Shown here: one piece after another, positions 33,576 to 42,270 of the stretch
Position numbering within the stretch: position 1 is the stretch's first letter
Layout: every line of letters starts with the position of its first letter
Assembly (NCBI RefSeq): GCF_024972735.1
Contig: NZ_CP087723.1
Location: 2,790,001-2,854,000 of the forward strand
DNA: 64,000 bases
Source: Halalkaliarchaeum sp. AArc-CO
GTDB taxonomy: Archaea > Halobacteriota > Halobacteria > Halobacteriales > Haloferacaceae
Reading direction: 5' to 3'
The notes under the pieces: model-generated
Database searches by the model: none
Told to the model about the DNA's origin: nothing
What the model saw: the letters and a program-made list of their open reading frames with translations, nothing else
Translations under genes and position numbers: made by a program

Positions 33576-34736
33576 CTACTCCCGGTCTCCGTAGCCGACG
33601 GCAGCTGCGTCGGCCCGGGCCCGTGCTGCGGCCTCGTCCAGCTCGAACAGTCCGTCGTCGGCGACCACGCTCCCGTCCCTGATCACCGGCTCGAGGAGCG
33701 GTTCTGCGTCCACGGGGGCGTCCCGCGAGGCGAGTCCGACGTGGTGGGCACCGTCGTCGGTCCGGTAGGCCTGTTTCCCACCGGAGAGTTTGCCCCGTTT
33801 GGCCGCGGGCTCGCCTTCGACTTCGACGATGTCGAGCGCGAAGTCGACCGGATCCGCGTTCGAGACGTATCCCCCGACGCCGAACCCGTCGGCGAGATCC
33901 CGGAGCTCCCGGAGCGCGTCTGGACCGAGCCCGCCACTGAGGAAGATCTCGACGTCGTCGTGGCCGCGGGCGGAAAGCTCCCACTGTACCTCCCGGACGA
34001 TGTGCCGGAAGTCTCCCCGTCGCGAGCCGGTGGTGTCGAGTCGAACGCCGGCCAGCCGGTCGCCCAGCGCGTCGACGGCGCGGAGGCTCTCGTCGACCTC
34101 GTCGGTGTAGGTGTCACACAGCGCGATCCGGGGAACCGACTCCGGTACCGCCTCGTCGAACGCCCGCCAGGCGTCCTCCTGGTTGCCGTTCCCGAAACAG
34201 ATCACCAGCGCGTGTGGCATCGTTCCGCTCGCCTCTCGGCCGATGACCTCCCCGGCGGCGACGTGGGAGATACCGTCGAGGCCGCCCGCCAGCGCCGACC
34301 GTTCGATCATCGCCGCGATCGAGGGGTGAACGTGGCGGGCGCCGAAGGAGAGCACCGTCGAGTCGGGAGCGGCAACGCGACAGTCCAGCGCGGCGGTCGC
34401 GACGCCGGAGGCGTGGGAGAGAAAGCCCAGAAGCGACGTCTCCAGTTCCGCGAACTCGAGATACGGTCCCTCGATCCGCAGAACTGGGCCGCCGTCGAAC
34501 AGCCGACCTTCGGGGATCGCGTCGACGTCGACGCCGCGACCCTCCAGAAGCGCCGTCGCGTCCTTCAGACCGGCAAACAGCTCGAACTCGCCGGAGGGGA
34601 ACTGGTCGGCGGTGACCTCGGCGGTGACGGTCGGGTTCCGGCCCGCGTGTTCGAGTGCAGCCGTCGTCCGTTCGAAGTACGCGTCCGTCGCCCGTCCCTC
34701 GTGGATCGCCGACGGGGGGACGATGTCGAATTCCAT
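33576..34736 (-). CDS. pncB: nicotinate phosphoribosyltransferase
   Basis: A 386-residue enzyme of NAD salvage, converting nicotinate and PRPP to nicotinate mononucleotide. It contains FPSGEFELFAGLKDA, FLSHASGVATAA, SFGARHVHPSIA, CDTYTDEVDES, VRLDTTGSRRGDFR and the PRPP-site stretch EIFLSGGLGPDALRELRD. This is the short archaeal type. ATG 34736 (MEFDIVPPSAIHEG) is used over a start 33 nt upstream because the family begins there. It converges with the AOR-like gene, with 18 bp between. Confidence 0.9.
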   Translation of the reverse strand: MEFDIVPPSAIHEGRATDAYFERTTAALEHAGRNPTVTAEVTADQFPSGEFELFAGLKDATALLEGRGVDVDAIPEGRLFDGGPVLRIEGPYLEFAELETSLLGFLSHASGVATAALDCRVAAPDSTVLSFGARHVHPSIAAMIERSALAGGLDGISHVAAGEVIGREASGTMPHALVICFGNGNQEDAWRAFDEAVPESVPRIALCDTYTDEVDESLRAVDALGDRLAGVRLDTTGSRRGDFRHIVREVQWELSARGHDDVEIFLSGGLGPDALRELRDLADGFGVGGYVSNADPVDFALDIVEVEGEPAAKRGKLSGGKQAYRTDDGAHHVGLASRDAPVDAEPLLEPVIRDGSVVADDGLFELDEAAARARADAAAVGYGDRE

Positions 34737-34814
34737 GCCGGGACTTTTCCGGCGGGAACAAAAAACCATCCGGCCGCGGGTCGCGGCGGGCTTTTGTGGC
34801 GGATTTCGTACGGA

Positions 34815-36548
34815 TTATCGGCGACGGCCGGCCCCCAGCAGCGCGATGGTTGCAAGCAGGGCGGCGACAGCGATCCCGATACCGAACCCGGGCGTCTCGA
34901 GGTCGATAGCGCCGTCATCGTCGGGAGCGTCGGGGGCGTCGGGTTCGGTCGTCGTCTCGATCTCGCCCGGCTCGTCCGGTTCGCCCGGATCGGTCGGCGT
35001 GCCGTCGCGGATCTCCGCTGCGAGGTCCGGACGGATGTCCGAGACCGCACCGATCGTGGGCCCGTGGACGATCGTCACCCGGGTGTCGTCAGTCGACACG
35101 AGGTACGCCCCGCGGAACGGTCCGTCGTCGATCACGTGGTAGCCGTCGTCCTGCCGGACGTCGTGGGCCTCGAGCATCGCGCCGTAGGCGTCCCGGAACT
35201 GCTGGGCGTCGGTTGTGGTCTCCCACTCGGTCACCCAGACGTAGCCGTCCTGGTCGTCGCCGCGCCTGTACGGATACAGCTCGTCGTTTGCCCACCCGGA
35301 GGAAGGCTCGGAGACGTAGTTGTACGTCTCGCGGGGGTGGTCGGCCTGCGAGAACTCCCGCCAGTCGATCGTGTCGGCGTTGTGGAACCGCGCCTGGTAC
35401 CAGAACATCGCGTAGATCGACGCCTCGCCCACCGTGTCGGCCCCCTCGACGCCCTGGTCGGGATAGTGTTCCCACCCACTTTCTGCGGTGTGTTCGTAGT
35501 CGATCGGGGTCGGTTCGCGGTCGGTGCGGTGGATCACCTGCGTCGTCGATTTCGGCGGCTCGTCCATCCGATCGGCGATCCCCTCCCAGCCGTCCTCCTC
35601 GACGATGTCGGCGGCGTATCCCGGCCCGTCCGAATACGGCTGGAACACCGTCAGGAAGATCCCCAGGTTCGGTTCCGGTCCGTCGTCCCCGGTCCCGTCA
35701 GTGGCGGGCGTCTCGACACACTCCCACTCGCCGGACTCACAGCGCTCTTCGTAGACGTGTTCCATGTAGACGACTTCACCCTCGACGATGCCGTCGATCG
35801 CGAGATCGGCGTCCTGGGTGGCGCCGCGGTAGGTCGGATCGGAGAGGTTGTGGTACTGATCCTGCATCGCGTGGCCGAGTTCGTGCAGCAGCGTCGATCC
35901 GTCGACCACCGGGTTGTCACCGTCGTCGGTCACGATCACGACCCGATCCTCGGCGGGGGAGTAGAACCCGGCGACTGCTCCGGAGAAGACGGTGTCGATC
36001 TCCGCTTCGGAGGACTCGTCTTCGCCGACGATGAACAGCCCCTTCCACACCTGATCGTTCCAGCGGTTGAACTCCGCGTCGCTCTCGCGTTCTTCGCGCA
36101 TCTCGCGGAACTCCTCGCGGGTCATCACGTCGACGGGCACGTCCGAGCGGTACTTCTGGTCGCGAATCTCCTCGACGCGGGCCATCTTCCGGTAGACGTA
36201 CGCCTCGAGTTCCTCGTCGGTGAGGCCGTCGGCCTGATCGACGTCGATGGTGTCGTTGTGCCAGTAGCCGTTGACCTTCCCGATCGGTTCCCCGGAGAAC
36301 TCACTGTCCTCCTCGTCTGGATCGGCTGTTTCGTTGTCGGTCGACGCGGTGGCACTCCCCCCGGAAATCCCGACGGGTTCGCTCGTCGACAGCGGTGACT
36401 CGGCGTCGCCGTCGACAGTCGTATCGAAGGAGGGCGTCGGGACTGCGGTCCGATCGTCCGCGGCACCCGGCGGTGCGGCGGTGACCACTGGTGCGAACAT
36501 CGCCGTCACCATCAGCACGGACATCGCGAGGATGAGTGCCCGTCGCAT
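34815..36548 (-). CDS. secreted HExxH surface protein with PGF-CTERM-type anchor
   Basis: A 577-residue surface protein of the Hvo_1808 type. A signal peptide (1-24, RRALILAMS then AAPPGAA) is followed by an acidic linker and a zincin-like domain with HELGH (222-226), plus EGEVVYMEH as likely third-ligand helix. The C-terminus has a low-complexity PEPDEP linker and ETPGFGIGIAVAALLATIAL then GRRR. This is the PGF-CTERM signal processed by archaeosortase A and linked to lipid. Protease activity is plausible but unproven. The start at 36548 is the one giving a signal peptide. Confidence 0.85.
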   Translation of the reverse strand: MRRALILAMSVLMVTAMFAPVVTAAPPGAADDRTAVPTPSFDTTVDGDAESPLSTSEPVGISGGSATASTDNETADPDEEDSEFSGEPIGKVNGYWHNDTIDVDQADGLTDEELEAYVYRKMARVEEIRDQKYRSDVPVDVMTREEFREMREERESDAEFNRWNDQVWKGLFIVGEDESSEAEIDTVFSGAVAGFYSPAEDRVVIVTDDGDNPVVDGSTLLHELGHAMQDQYHNLSDPTYRGATQDADLAIDGIVEGEVVYMEHVYEERCESGEWECVETPATDGTGDDGPEPNLGIFLTVFQPYSDGPGYAADIVEEDGWEGIADRMDEPPKSTTQVIHRTDREPTPIDYEHTAESGWEHYPDQGVEGADTVGEASIYAMFWYQARFHNADTIDWREFSQADHPRETYNYVSEPSSGWANDELYPYRRGDDQDGYVWVTEWETTTDAQQFRDAYGAMLEAHDVRQDDGYHVIDDGPFRGAYLVSTDDTRVTIVHGPTIGAVSDIRPDLAAEIRDGTPTDPGEPDEPGEIETTTEPDAPDAPDDDGAIDLETPGFGIGIAVAALLATIALLGAGRRR

Positions 36549-36663
36549 ACCGAATCGTTGGGCTGCAGGAATATCATGTTTCCCCAATGTTTCCCGTCGT
36601 CGGGGTCGAATCGAGCTCTCGTTCGGTGGTCGCTGCTCCGGGCGCCCGAATCGGATCGGCCGG

Positions 36664-36876
36664 TTAGAGTCTATCGCGACCAAGAATGAGGTACAGTACC
36701 AGTCCCAAAATCGGGGCGAGGAAGACCACGATCGCCCACAGGAACGCCGGATGGCTGCTGTTCTTTTGAGCGTCGGTGTACGTCCACCAGATGATCGCGA
36801 CCGTTACGGCGAGCACCAGGAGGAAAAACACCATCGCTCCGGCGGCGCCTGACTGCAACAGTATGCTGGAGGGCAT
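36664..36876 (-). CDS. PLDc_N-type two-helix membrane protein
   Basis: A 70-residue protein with two transmembrane helices (about 11-31 and 44-64) and the linker YTDAQKNSSHPAFLWAIVVF typical of the phospholipase D N-terminal (PLDc_N) domain. No nuclease domain follows. The function is unknown. Confidence 0.82.
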   Translation of the reverse strand: MPSSILLQSGAAGAMVFFLLVLAVTVAIIWWTYTDAQKNSSHPAFLWAIVVFLAPILGLVLYLILGRDRL

Positions 36877-37014
36877 ACCTCACCGATTGGGTTGCACTGT
36901 AAAATCGTTTCTGCATCGCCGTTTCCGCATCGCCAATCCCCGGGTACGCCAAGCTGAGTCCGGCAGGTCCGTACAGGTACTTAGTGTTGCGGAACAATAC
37001 ACGGACGAGGCGAG

Positions 37015-37542
37015 GTGCTTGAACCAGTGATCGTCCGTTCCCTCTCAGACCGGGAGGACGCGCGAGGCGTTCTCCGGGTCAACGCGCTCTCATGGCGGGA
37101 GGCCTACAGTGATCTGGTGCCCGAGGAGGTGCTGGAACGGCAGGATCCGAACCCGAAGCCGGCGGACGTCGACCGCCTGTTGCAGGCGCTCCCGGAGGAA
37201 GGGGTCGTCCTCGTCGCCGTCGAGGATGGCTCCGTTCGGGGCTTTGCGGACTTCCGATGGGATGAGGAGTCGACAAAGGAATTCGTCGGGCCGGCGGAGG
37301 CCGGGTTGCGAGCGATCTATGTCCATCCGGACGACTGGGGACGCGGCATCGGGACGGCGCTTCTCGCGGAGGGGCTGTCGCGGCTTCCAGACCGGATTCG
37401 GGCAGTGCGACTCGAAGTGCTGGCGGACAACGAGCGCGCCCGGGAGTTTTACCAATCGCGTGGATTCGAGCAGACCGGGTCCGACACCCACGACATCGCC
37501 GACACCGAGTATCCGACCGCGATATATACCAGGACGCTGTAG
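37015..37542 (+). CDS. GNAT-family N-acetyltransferase
   Basis: About 175 residues starting with GTG 37015. The acetyl-CoA loop is VHPDDWGRGIGTALL (104-118), followed by VRLEVLADNERAREFYQSRGF, the classic GNAT motif A and B run. The acceptor is unknown. The start is uncertain: a second GTG lies four codons downstream. Confidence 0.85.
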   Translation: MLEPVIVRSLSDREDARGVLRVNALSWREAYSDLVPEEVLERQDPNPKPADVDRLLQALPEEGVVLVAVEDGSVRGFADFRWDEESTKEFVGPAEAGLRAIYVHPDDWGRGIGTALLAEGLSRLPDRIRAVRLEVLADNERAREFYQSRGFEQTGSDTHDIADTEYPTAIYTRTL

Positions 37543-37623
37543 CGCCCCGAGAAACAGGGAAAGCCGTAAGTTCACGACGCTCGGAGTTGCGGGCATGAAT
37601 TCGCCGTCTCGCGAGGGGAGACC

Positions 37624-38130
37624 ATGAGCGTCGGAGCGGTCAGCTCCGATCGTCAGCTCGCGCGCCTGCTCCAGCTGGGGATCGTGCTGGAGGAGGTCGT
37701 GGAGGCCCGGGCGTACCACCACTATCGGAGTCTGGACGCCGAACTCGACGAGGAGGTGGAAGCGCTGCTCGAGGAGGCCGCAGAAGAGTCGGCCGAACAT
37801 CGGGACCGCCTCGAGAAACTCGTCGAGCAGCTCGGCGTCGAGAGCGTGCCCTTCGAGGAGGTCGAGTCCCTGGTCGAGGCACAGTACGGGAAGACCAAAC
37901 CGGAGGACTTCGACGGCGTCCTGTACGACCAGCTGTGCAACGAGGAGACCGCCTACAAGTTCTACGACGATCTCATTGCGGCAATCGAGGACAGCGACGC
38001 TCGCTTTTCGGTGGACCGGGAGACGTTACTCGAGACGCTGCGGGAGATTCAGGCGGAGGAGGCCGAAGGCGTAGAGGAAGTGACAGAGCTGATGGAGCGA
38101 TCCGGAAGCGGGGGGAGCCTGGAGACATGA
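37624..38130 (+). CDS. ferritin-like helical-bundle protein
   Basis: A 168-residue protein that reads as a four-helix ferritin/rubrerythrin-like bundle. Helix 1 holds LEEVVEARAYHHY, helix 2 EAAEESAEHRDRLE (Glu55, Glu58, His59), helix 3 CNEETAYKFYDDL and helix 4 REIQAEEAEGVEEV. The acidic and His positions could hold a di-iron site, but helix 4 lacks the usual histidine. It overlaps the DtxR-type regulator by 4 nt. This suggests a role in iron or manganese storage or protection. Confidence 0.75.
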   Translation: MSVGAVSSDRQLARLLQLGIVLEEVVEARAYHHYRSLDAELDEEVEALLEEAAEESAEHRDRLEKLVEQLGVESVPFEEVESLVEAQYGKTKPEDFDGVLYDQLCNEETAYKFYDDLIAAIEDSDARFSVDRETLLETLREIQAEEAEGVEEVTELMERSGSGGSLET

Positions 38131-38555
38131 ACACGGCAGACCAGTATCTCAAAGCGATCTACCTCATCCAAACACAGGCGGACGGTCCCGCCTCGACGGG
38201 GGAACTCGCCGAACGGCTGTCGGTGAGTCCGGCAAGCGCAAACGAGATGATCGGCAAGCTCGAGGAGCGTGGCTTCGCGGAACACGAGAAGTACAAGGGC
38301 GTTCGTCTCACCGACGAGGGGATCGGTCGCGCCCGCGACGCCTTACAGACGTACTGCATCATCGAGCGGTTCCTGGCGAACGTCCTCGACGTCGAGGAGT
38401 TCCAGTCGGAGGCGCGGGAGATGGAGTCGGTGATCGACGAGACAGTCGCCGAGCGCATCGACACCATCATCGATCGCAATCCCGAGTGTCCGGACTGTTT
38501 CGACGCCGAGACGGACGCGTGTTCGTGTCTCGAGGGCGGCGAAGTCGCGGATTAA
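38127..38555 (+). CDS. sirR: DtxR/SirR-family metal-dependent transcription regulator
   Basis: A 142-residue protein with an N-terminal winged helix (AERLSVSPASANEMIGKLEERG, then HEKYKGVRLTDEG). A dimer/metal domain follows with YCIIERFLANVLDVEEFQSEA and a C-terminal Cys cluster ECPDCFDAETDACSCLEGG. It likely represses iron or manganese uptake genes when metal is bound. It is translated with the ferritin-like protein through a 4-nt overlap, which links sensing with storage. Confidence 0.88.
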   Translation: MNTADQYLKAIYLIQTQADGPASTGELAERLSVSPASANEMIGKLEERGFAEHEKYKGVRLTDEGIGRARDALQTYCIIERFLANVLDVEEFQSEAREMESVIDETVAERIDTIIDRNPECPDCFDAETDACSCLEGGEVAD

Positions 38556-38623
38556 AAAGCAACCCGGCCGGCGCTGTTGCGAACCGCAACTGTTTGGTAT
38601 CTCAAGCGGTAAGAACCGGGTGG

Positions 38624-38696
38624 AGTCCCGTGGTGTAGTGGCCAATCATAGCGGCCTTTGGAGCCGTTGACGGCGGTTCGAATCCGCCCGGGACTA
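38624..38696 (+). tRNA. tRNA-Gln (anticodon UUG)
   Basis: A 73-nt cloverleaf. Acceptor AGTCCCG pairs with CGGGACT, with discriminator A at 38696. Anticodon stem GCGGC/GCCGT encloses loop CTTTGGA (UUG, reads CAA). The T-loop is GGTTCGAATCC. It has no flanking repeat of the kind seen at the other two tRNA genes. Confidence 0.93.
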
Positions 38697-38800
38697 TCCT
38701 GCTGTGGCCGACCGTCACCCCCCATACCTCAAATACTGACTGTCCCCCGATATTGACATTCAAGTCACACTTTTACACTCATTGGAGAATATCAACATGC

Positions 38801-40156
38801 ATGAAACCAGCTACGATGAAAACAGCGGCGCTTCTGATGTCGCTGATGATGTTGCTTCCGATGGCAGGTGCCGTCGGGGCCCAGGAACAACCGCCCGCAG
38901 CAAACGTCCCGGACGAGGCTGGCGCTGCGGTGACGTTCTCCGACCAAGTATCTGATGGAATGACGGTCACCGTCGACGCAGTGAACACGACCGACGGCGG
39001 TTTCGTGGCGATTCACGACAGCAGCCTCCTCGAGGGAGATGCCGTCGGTAGCGTCGTCGGCGTCTCGCCGTACCTCGAGCCGGGACTTCACGAGAACGTG
39101 ACAGTCCAACTGTTCGACGTCCCGGGTGGGGACTACGACACGACTGAACTCACTGAAAACCAGACGCTGATTGCGATGCCCCACCAGGACACGAACGCAA
39201 ACCAAACCTACGACTTCGTCCGCACGAACGGCGCGGTCGACGGGCCGTATCTCGATAACGAGACTCCGGTGACTGACGCCGCGAACGTCACCGTCGAGCC
39301 GGCGGAACCCACCACGGGCGAGTCGTTCGACGTGTCGGAGCTGACGGCGCCTGAGCTCGTCGAACAGGGTGACGAGGTGCAAGTCAACGCGACTATCACC
39401 AACCCCAACGACGTCGCCGACACCCAGGAAGTCGAATACCGGTTCGACGGCGAGGTGCTCGTCCGTGAGCAGATCAGCCTCGAGCCGAGAGAGTCGACGA
39501 CGTTTACGACAACGGTCAACACGACAGAGAGGGAGATGGCACTCACGTTCCACGGCGTTTACACGAGAGACCGTGGAGCGGGCGACCAGATCAGGATCGT
39601 TGAGGAGATACAGTCGTTCCACGTGTCGAACCTGACGGCGCCGGAAACCGTCTCGGTCGGTGAGAACCTCACCGTGACCGCGACAGTTACCAACCCGAAT
39701 GAGTTCGCGGCCACACAGCCAGTCCAGTACCGCTTCGACGGGAATCTCGTTGAGACACAAAGTGTGACCGTCGACGGGGAGGACTCCGAGACAGTCGAGT
39801 TCCAGATAGCAACCGATGATCTGGAACTGGGAACCTACATCCACAGCGTCTTCTCGATCGACTTCGGACAGAATGCGCTGATTACTGTGGATACCGTCGA
39901 TGAGGCTGACGAAGGTGACGAGGCTGACGAAGGTGACGAGGCCGATGAGGCTGACGAAGGTGACGAGGCTGACGAAGGTGACGAGGCCGATGAGGCTGAC
40001 GAAGGTGACGAGGCTGACGAGGCCGATGAGGCTGACGAAGGTGACGAGGCTGACGAAGGTGACGAGGCCGATGAGGCTGACGAGGGCGACGAGGTTGACG
40101 AGGGCGACGAGGTTGACGAGCAGGACGAACAGGAGACGGAAGAAACGGAGGAGTGA
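38801..40156 (+). CDS. secreted surface protein with DUF7282-like and CARDB-like domains and acidic repeat tail
   Basis: A 451-residue exported protein. The signal peptide is about 1-27 (KTAALLMSLMMLLPMAGAVGA). A DUF7282-like domain follows (about 35-160, with VSDGMTVTVDAVNTTDGGFV). Two CARDB-like beta domains come next (about 170-260 and 270-360, each with VNATITNPNDV or VTATVTNPNEF). The last about 85 residues are tandem Asp-Glu-Ala-Asp-Glu-Gly units. Many NxT/NxS sites suggest N-glycosylation. There is no PGF-CTERM or lipobox, so how it stays at the surface is unclear. TTTTAC near 38771 gives a leaderless ATG at 38801. Confidence 0.8.
   Translation: MKPATMKTAALLMSLMMLLPMAGAVGAQEQPPAANVPDEAGAAVTFSDQVSDGMTVTVDAVNTTDGGFVAIHDSSLLEGDAVGSVVGVSPYLEPGLHENVTVQLFDVPGGDYDTTELTENQTLIAMPHQDTNANQTYDFVRTNGAVDGPYLDNETPVTDAANVTVEPAEPTTGESFDVSELTAPELVEQGDEVQVNATITNPNDVADTQEVEYRFDGEVLVREQISLEPRESTTFTTTVNTTEREMALTFHGVYTRDRGAGDQIRIVEEIQSFHVSNLTAPETVSVGENLTVTATVTNPNEFAATQPVQYRFDGNLVETQSVTVDGEDSETVEFQIATDDLELGTYIHSVFSIDFGQNALITVDTVDEADEGDEADEGDEADEADEGDEADEGDEADEADEGDEADEADEADEGDEADEGDEADEADEGDEVDEGDEVDEQDEQETEETEE
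39901..40114 (+). repeat. tandem 18-bp repeat in the coding tail
   Basis: The unit GAGGCTGACGAAGGTGAC alternates with GAGGCCGAT over about 210 bp. Copies are nearly identical at DNA level, including synonymous positions, so the array arose by recent slippage or unequal exchange. It encodes only Asp, Glu, Ala and Gly (Val near the end). Confidence 0.9.
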
Positions 40157-40181
40157 TTTGAGGCTCGATCGACGGCGATCC

Positions 40182-40391
40182 TCACTGGACGATGGTCACC
40201 GGAACCTCGGCTCGCCGGGGTGACGATCTCGATCGGATCGACCGTGGGATCCGATGACGATCCCGTCGATCCTTTCTTCGGCAGCGTACTCCGTAATCAC
40301 GCGCTCTTGATCCCCGATCTCGGCGGTCGACGACACTCTCGTTTTCACAGTCAGTGACGAGCACGCCCCCGATGTCGGGGGGACCGTTCAC
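40182..40391 (-). pseudogene. broken UspA-domain gene
   Basis: The minus strand encodes the second half of a universal stress protein in two frames. One frame gives ITEYAAEERIDGIVIGSHGRSDRDR, then shifts. The other gives RRAEVPVTIVQ and the stop at 40182. The Gly-x-x-Gly loop segment between them (FGSV-type) is missing. The N-terminal half is also absent. It resembles the intact UspA gene at 40934 but is a separate, decayed copy. Confidence 0.75.
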
Positions 40392-40434
40392 CGTTATCTT
40401 CCTGCCGATATTATGTAACCCACATCCTCACAAC

Positions 40435-40444
40435 AAGTATATAT
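40435..40444 (+). promoter_or_regulatory. TATA box of the HalOD1 gene
   Basis: AGTATATATG is about 27 nt before ATG 40466. A GGAG just before the ATG lies within the predicted start-site distance and may not be in the mRNA. Confidence 0.55.
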
Positions 40445-40465
40445 GTTGGTGGAGAAAGGAGAGCT

Positions 40466-40810
40466 ATGAGAACGAACGGACAATTGGCCGTCTATCGTTG
40501 CTGTGTCCCTGTGGTGGACACGCGATACGATAAAGCCGTTGACGAACACATCACTGAAGTACTCGTCGAGGCAGTGGCGGAGGCAGAAGGTGTCGACGCT
40601 ACCGATATCGGTCCGCTGTACGACGTCGTCGATCTCGAGGCCGTCTCCCAACTGTTCACCATGCACGACGGGACATCCGGCCCGGAAGCAGTATTCAGTT
40701 TCACGTTCGGGAACTGGAACGTGTTTATTCGCGCCGATGGCCGAATCCGGGTTTGTGACGGCACTCGTTCCACCGCTCCGGAACCCGTTTTTGAAGGCGG
40801 CACGGCCTGA
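40466..40810 (+). CDS. stand-alone HalOD1 output-domain protein
   Basis: A 114-residue single HalOD1 domain. The core is IGPLYDVVDLEAVSQLF, followed by FSFTFGNWNVFIRADGRIRV. HalOD1 is found at the end of haloarchaeal two-component proteins and as free output domains. Its molecular role is not established. No sensor kinase lies nearby. Confidence 0.85.
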   Translation: MRTNGQLAVYRCCVPVVDTRYDKAVDEHITEVLVEAVAEAEGVDATDIGPLYDVVDLEAVSQLFTMHDGTSGPEAVFSFTFGNWNVFIRADGRIRVCDGTRSTAPEPVFEGGTA

Positions 40811-40933
40811 TAACGAGACGCTCTGTCTGCAGATCTTCGGGGTGAGTTCCCCAGGCTCCCGTCGTGTCGCACACGACGTGAAAAATCAACAGAGATCGGA
40901 AGGGGAAACGGCACTGGAGCCTCGGCCGCCGCC

Positions 40934-41389
40934 TCACCGAACGAGCGTCACGGGAACGCTCACCCGCCTTGCCACGATCTCGGTGACGCTTCCGAACAGC
41001 GACCGTTCTTTCTCCGTTCGTCCGTGCGCTCCAAGCACCACGTGATCGACGGCTTCCTCCTCGGTGTAGTCGACGATGATCCGCTTCGGGTCTCCGATCT
41101 CCGAGCTCGTTTCGACCTCGCGGTCGTAGTCCGCAGCAACTGATTCGACCTCTTCGAAGAGCTGTTCGGTGACCTCGTCGGCCCGTTCGTACCACTCCTC
41201 GGTGCCCATTAACGGCTCGTAGGAACTTTCGAATTCGGGGTCGGTTCCGTAGCCAGGTTCGAACAGATCGACGACGTGCAGGACGACGATCTCCGCGTCC
41301 GGAAACGTCGTCAGCGCGTGGCGAAGCGCGTCGAACGACAGCGGCGATCCGTCCATCGGGACGAGGACGGTCGTGCCGGGAGCGCTCAT
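40934..41389 (-). CDS. universal stress protein (UspA family)
   Basis: A 151-residue single USP domain: TTVLVPMDGSPLSFDALRHA at the N-terminus, then GAHGRTEKERSLFGSVTEIV carrying the ATP-binding G-x2-G-x9-G(S/T) pattern, and VSVPVTLVR at the end. It likely binds ATP. Its ATG overlaps the stop of the PAC2 gene by 4 nt, so the two are made together. Confidence 0.88.
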   Translation of the reverse strand: MSAPGTTVLVPMDGSPLSFDALRHALTTFPDAEIVVLHVVDLFEPGYGTDPEFESSYEPLMGTEEWYERADEVTEQLFEEVESVAADYDREVETSSEIGDPKRIIVDYTEEEAVDHVVLGAHGRTEKERSLFGSVTEIVARRVSVPVTLVR

Positions 41390-42144
41390 TGGAACATTCC
41401 CGGCGTCGGTGACTGCTGTTCCTGCTGTTGTTGCTGAAGCTGCTGGAGCTGCTGGGCGATCTGGTGTTTCTGCCGCTGGATTTCCTCGGCCTGCTCGAGC
41501 AGTTCCTGGGTGTCGATGTCGAAGTCGACCAGTGGTTCGAGGGCGTTCTCGACGACTTCGCGGGCGGCCCCCGGATCCGGAATGTACGGATGCGATCGGA
41601 CGACGAGCACGGACGCCGGGATGTCGTCGTGATAGCAGGCAGCCAACAGCGCACCAGTGATACCACCGATGACCCCGGCTCCATCGGCAAGCGTGATCCC
41701 CGCGTCGACGAGGTCCGCTTCCAGTTCGTCCGTCGTCGCGATGCCCACGATCTCTCCGATTTCCGCTTCCGTCTCCGCTGGCGCGCCGGCGAGAAACACC
41801 GCCTTCTCGAAGTCCTCGGCCAGTTCGGTCAACACGCACTGGCTCAGCGCTTCGACGGCGTTCGGCGGTATCGGCACGTCGCTTTGAAGCGTCATCACGT
41901 CCGGATCCTCTCCGGCGTACACCCGCACCGCGTCACGGACGCGGCCGTCATTGAACGACGCGACCGGTGGAAATTCGTCCGATCTGATTGTTCCGTACTG
42001 TTCGAGTTCGAGCTGTTTCGTGATCTGGTCGACCGCGATCGACGCGACTAATCCCAGTCCGGGGAGTCCCTCGATGAGCGTCGGCGAATCGGCGGCCAGT
42101 TCCTTCGTCCGGTCGTAGCGCGCTTTTGTGGTGTCCCTGGTCAT
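41386..42144 (-). CDS. PAC2-family proteasome-assembly-chaperone-like protein
   Basis: A 252-residue archaeal PAC2 (COG1938) protein with LIEGLPGLGLVASIAVDQI near 23-41, VFLAGAPAETE and ADGAGVIGGITGALLAACY. A C-terminal coiled coil ends in a glutamine-rich stretch (about 230-243). Eukaryotic PAC2 helps assemble the 20S proteasome; the archaeal role is less clear. It is cotranscribed with UspA. Confidence 0.88.
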   Translation of the reverse strand: MTRDTTKARYDRTKELAADSPTLIEGLPGLGLVASIAVDQITKQLELEQYGTIRSDEFPPVASFNDGRVRDAVRVYAGEDPDVMTLQSDVPIPPNAVEALSQCVLTELAEDFEKAVFLAGAPAETEAEIGEIVGIATTDELEADLVDAGITLADGAGVIGGITGALLAACYHDDIPASVLVVRSHPYIPDPGAAREVVENALEPLVDFDIDTQELLEQAEEIQRQKHQIAQQLQQLQQQQQEQQSPTPGMFQ

Positions 42145-42270
42145 GATCCCCTCCCAGGAGTACGGTTCACACGGCGACGCTTAACCTCCGCCGATAATTG
42201 TCATCGAACGAGAATTAGGGCCGGGAGAGCGCCCCGCACTTCACTGCGGATCGGGACTCGCGCTCACGTG

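Noticed and set aside
33741-36398. Plus-strand open frame of 885 codons across pncB and the surface protein
   Set aside because: Same reason: a composition-driven shadow spanning two well-supported minus-strand genes and their gap.
39901-40114. CRISPR or non-coding satellite at the 18-bp repeats
   Set aside because: The repeats keep the reading frame of a secreted protein and have no spacers.
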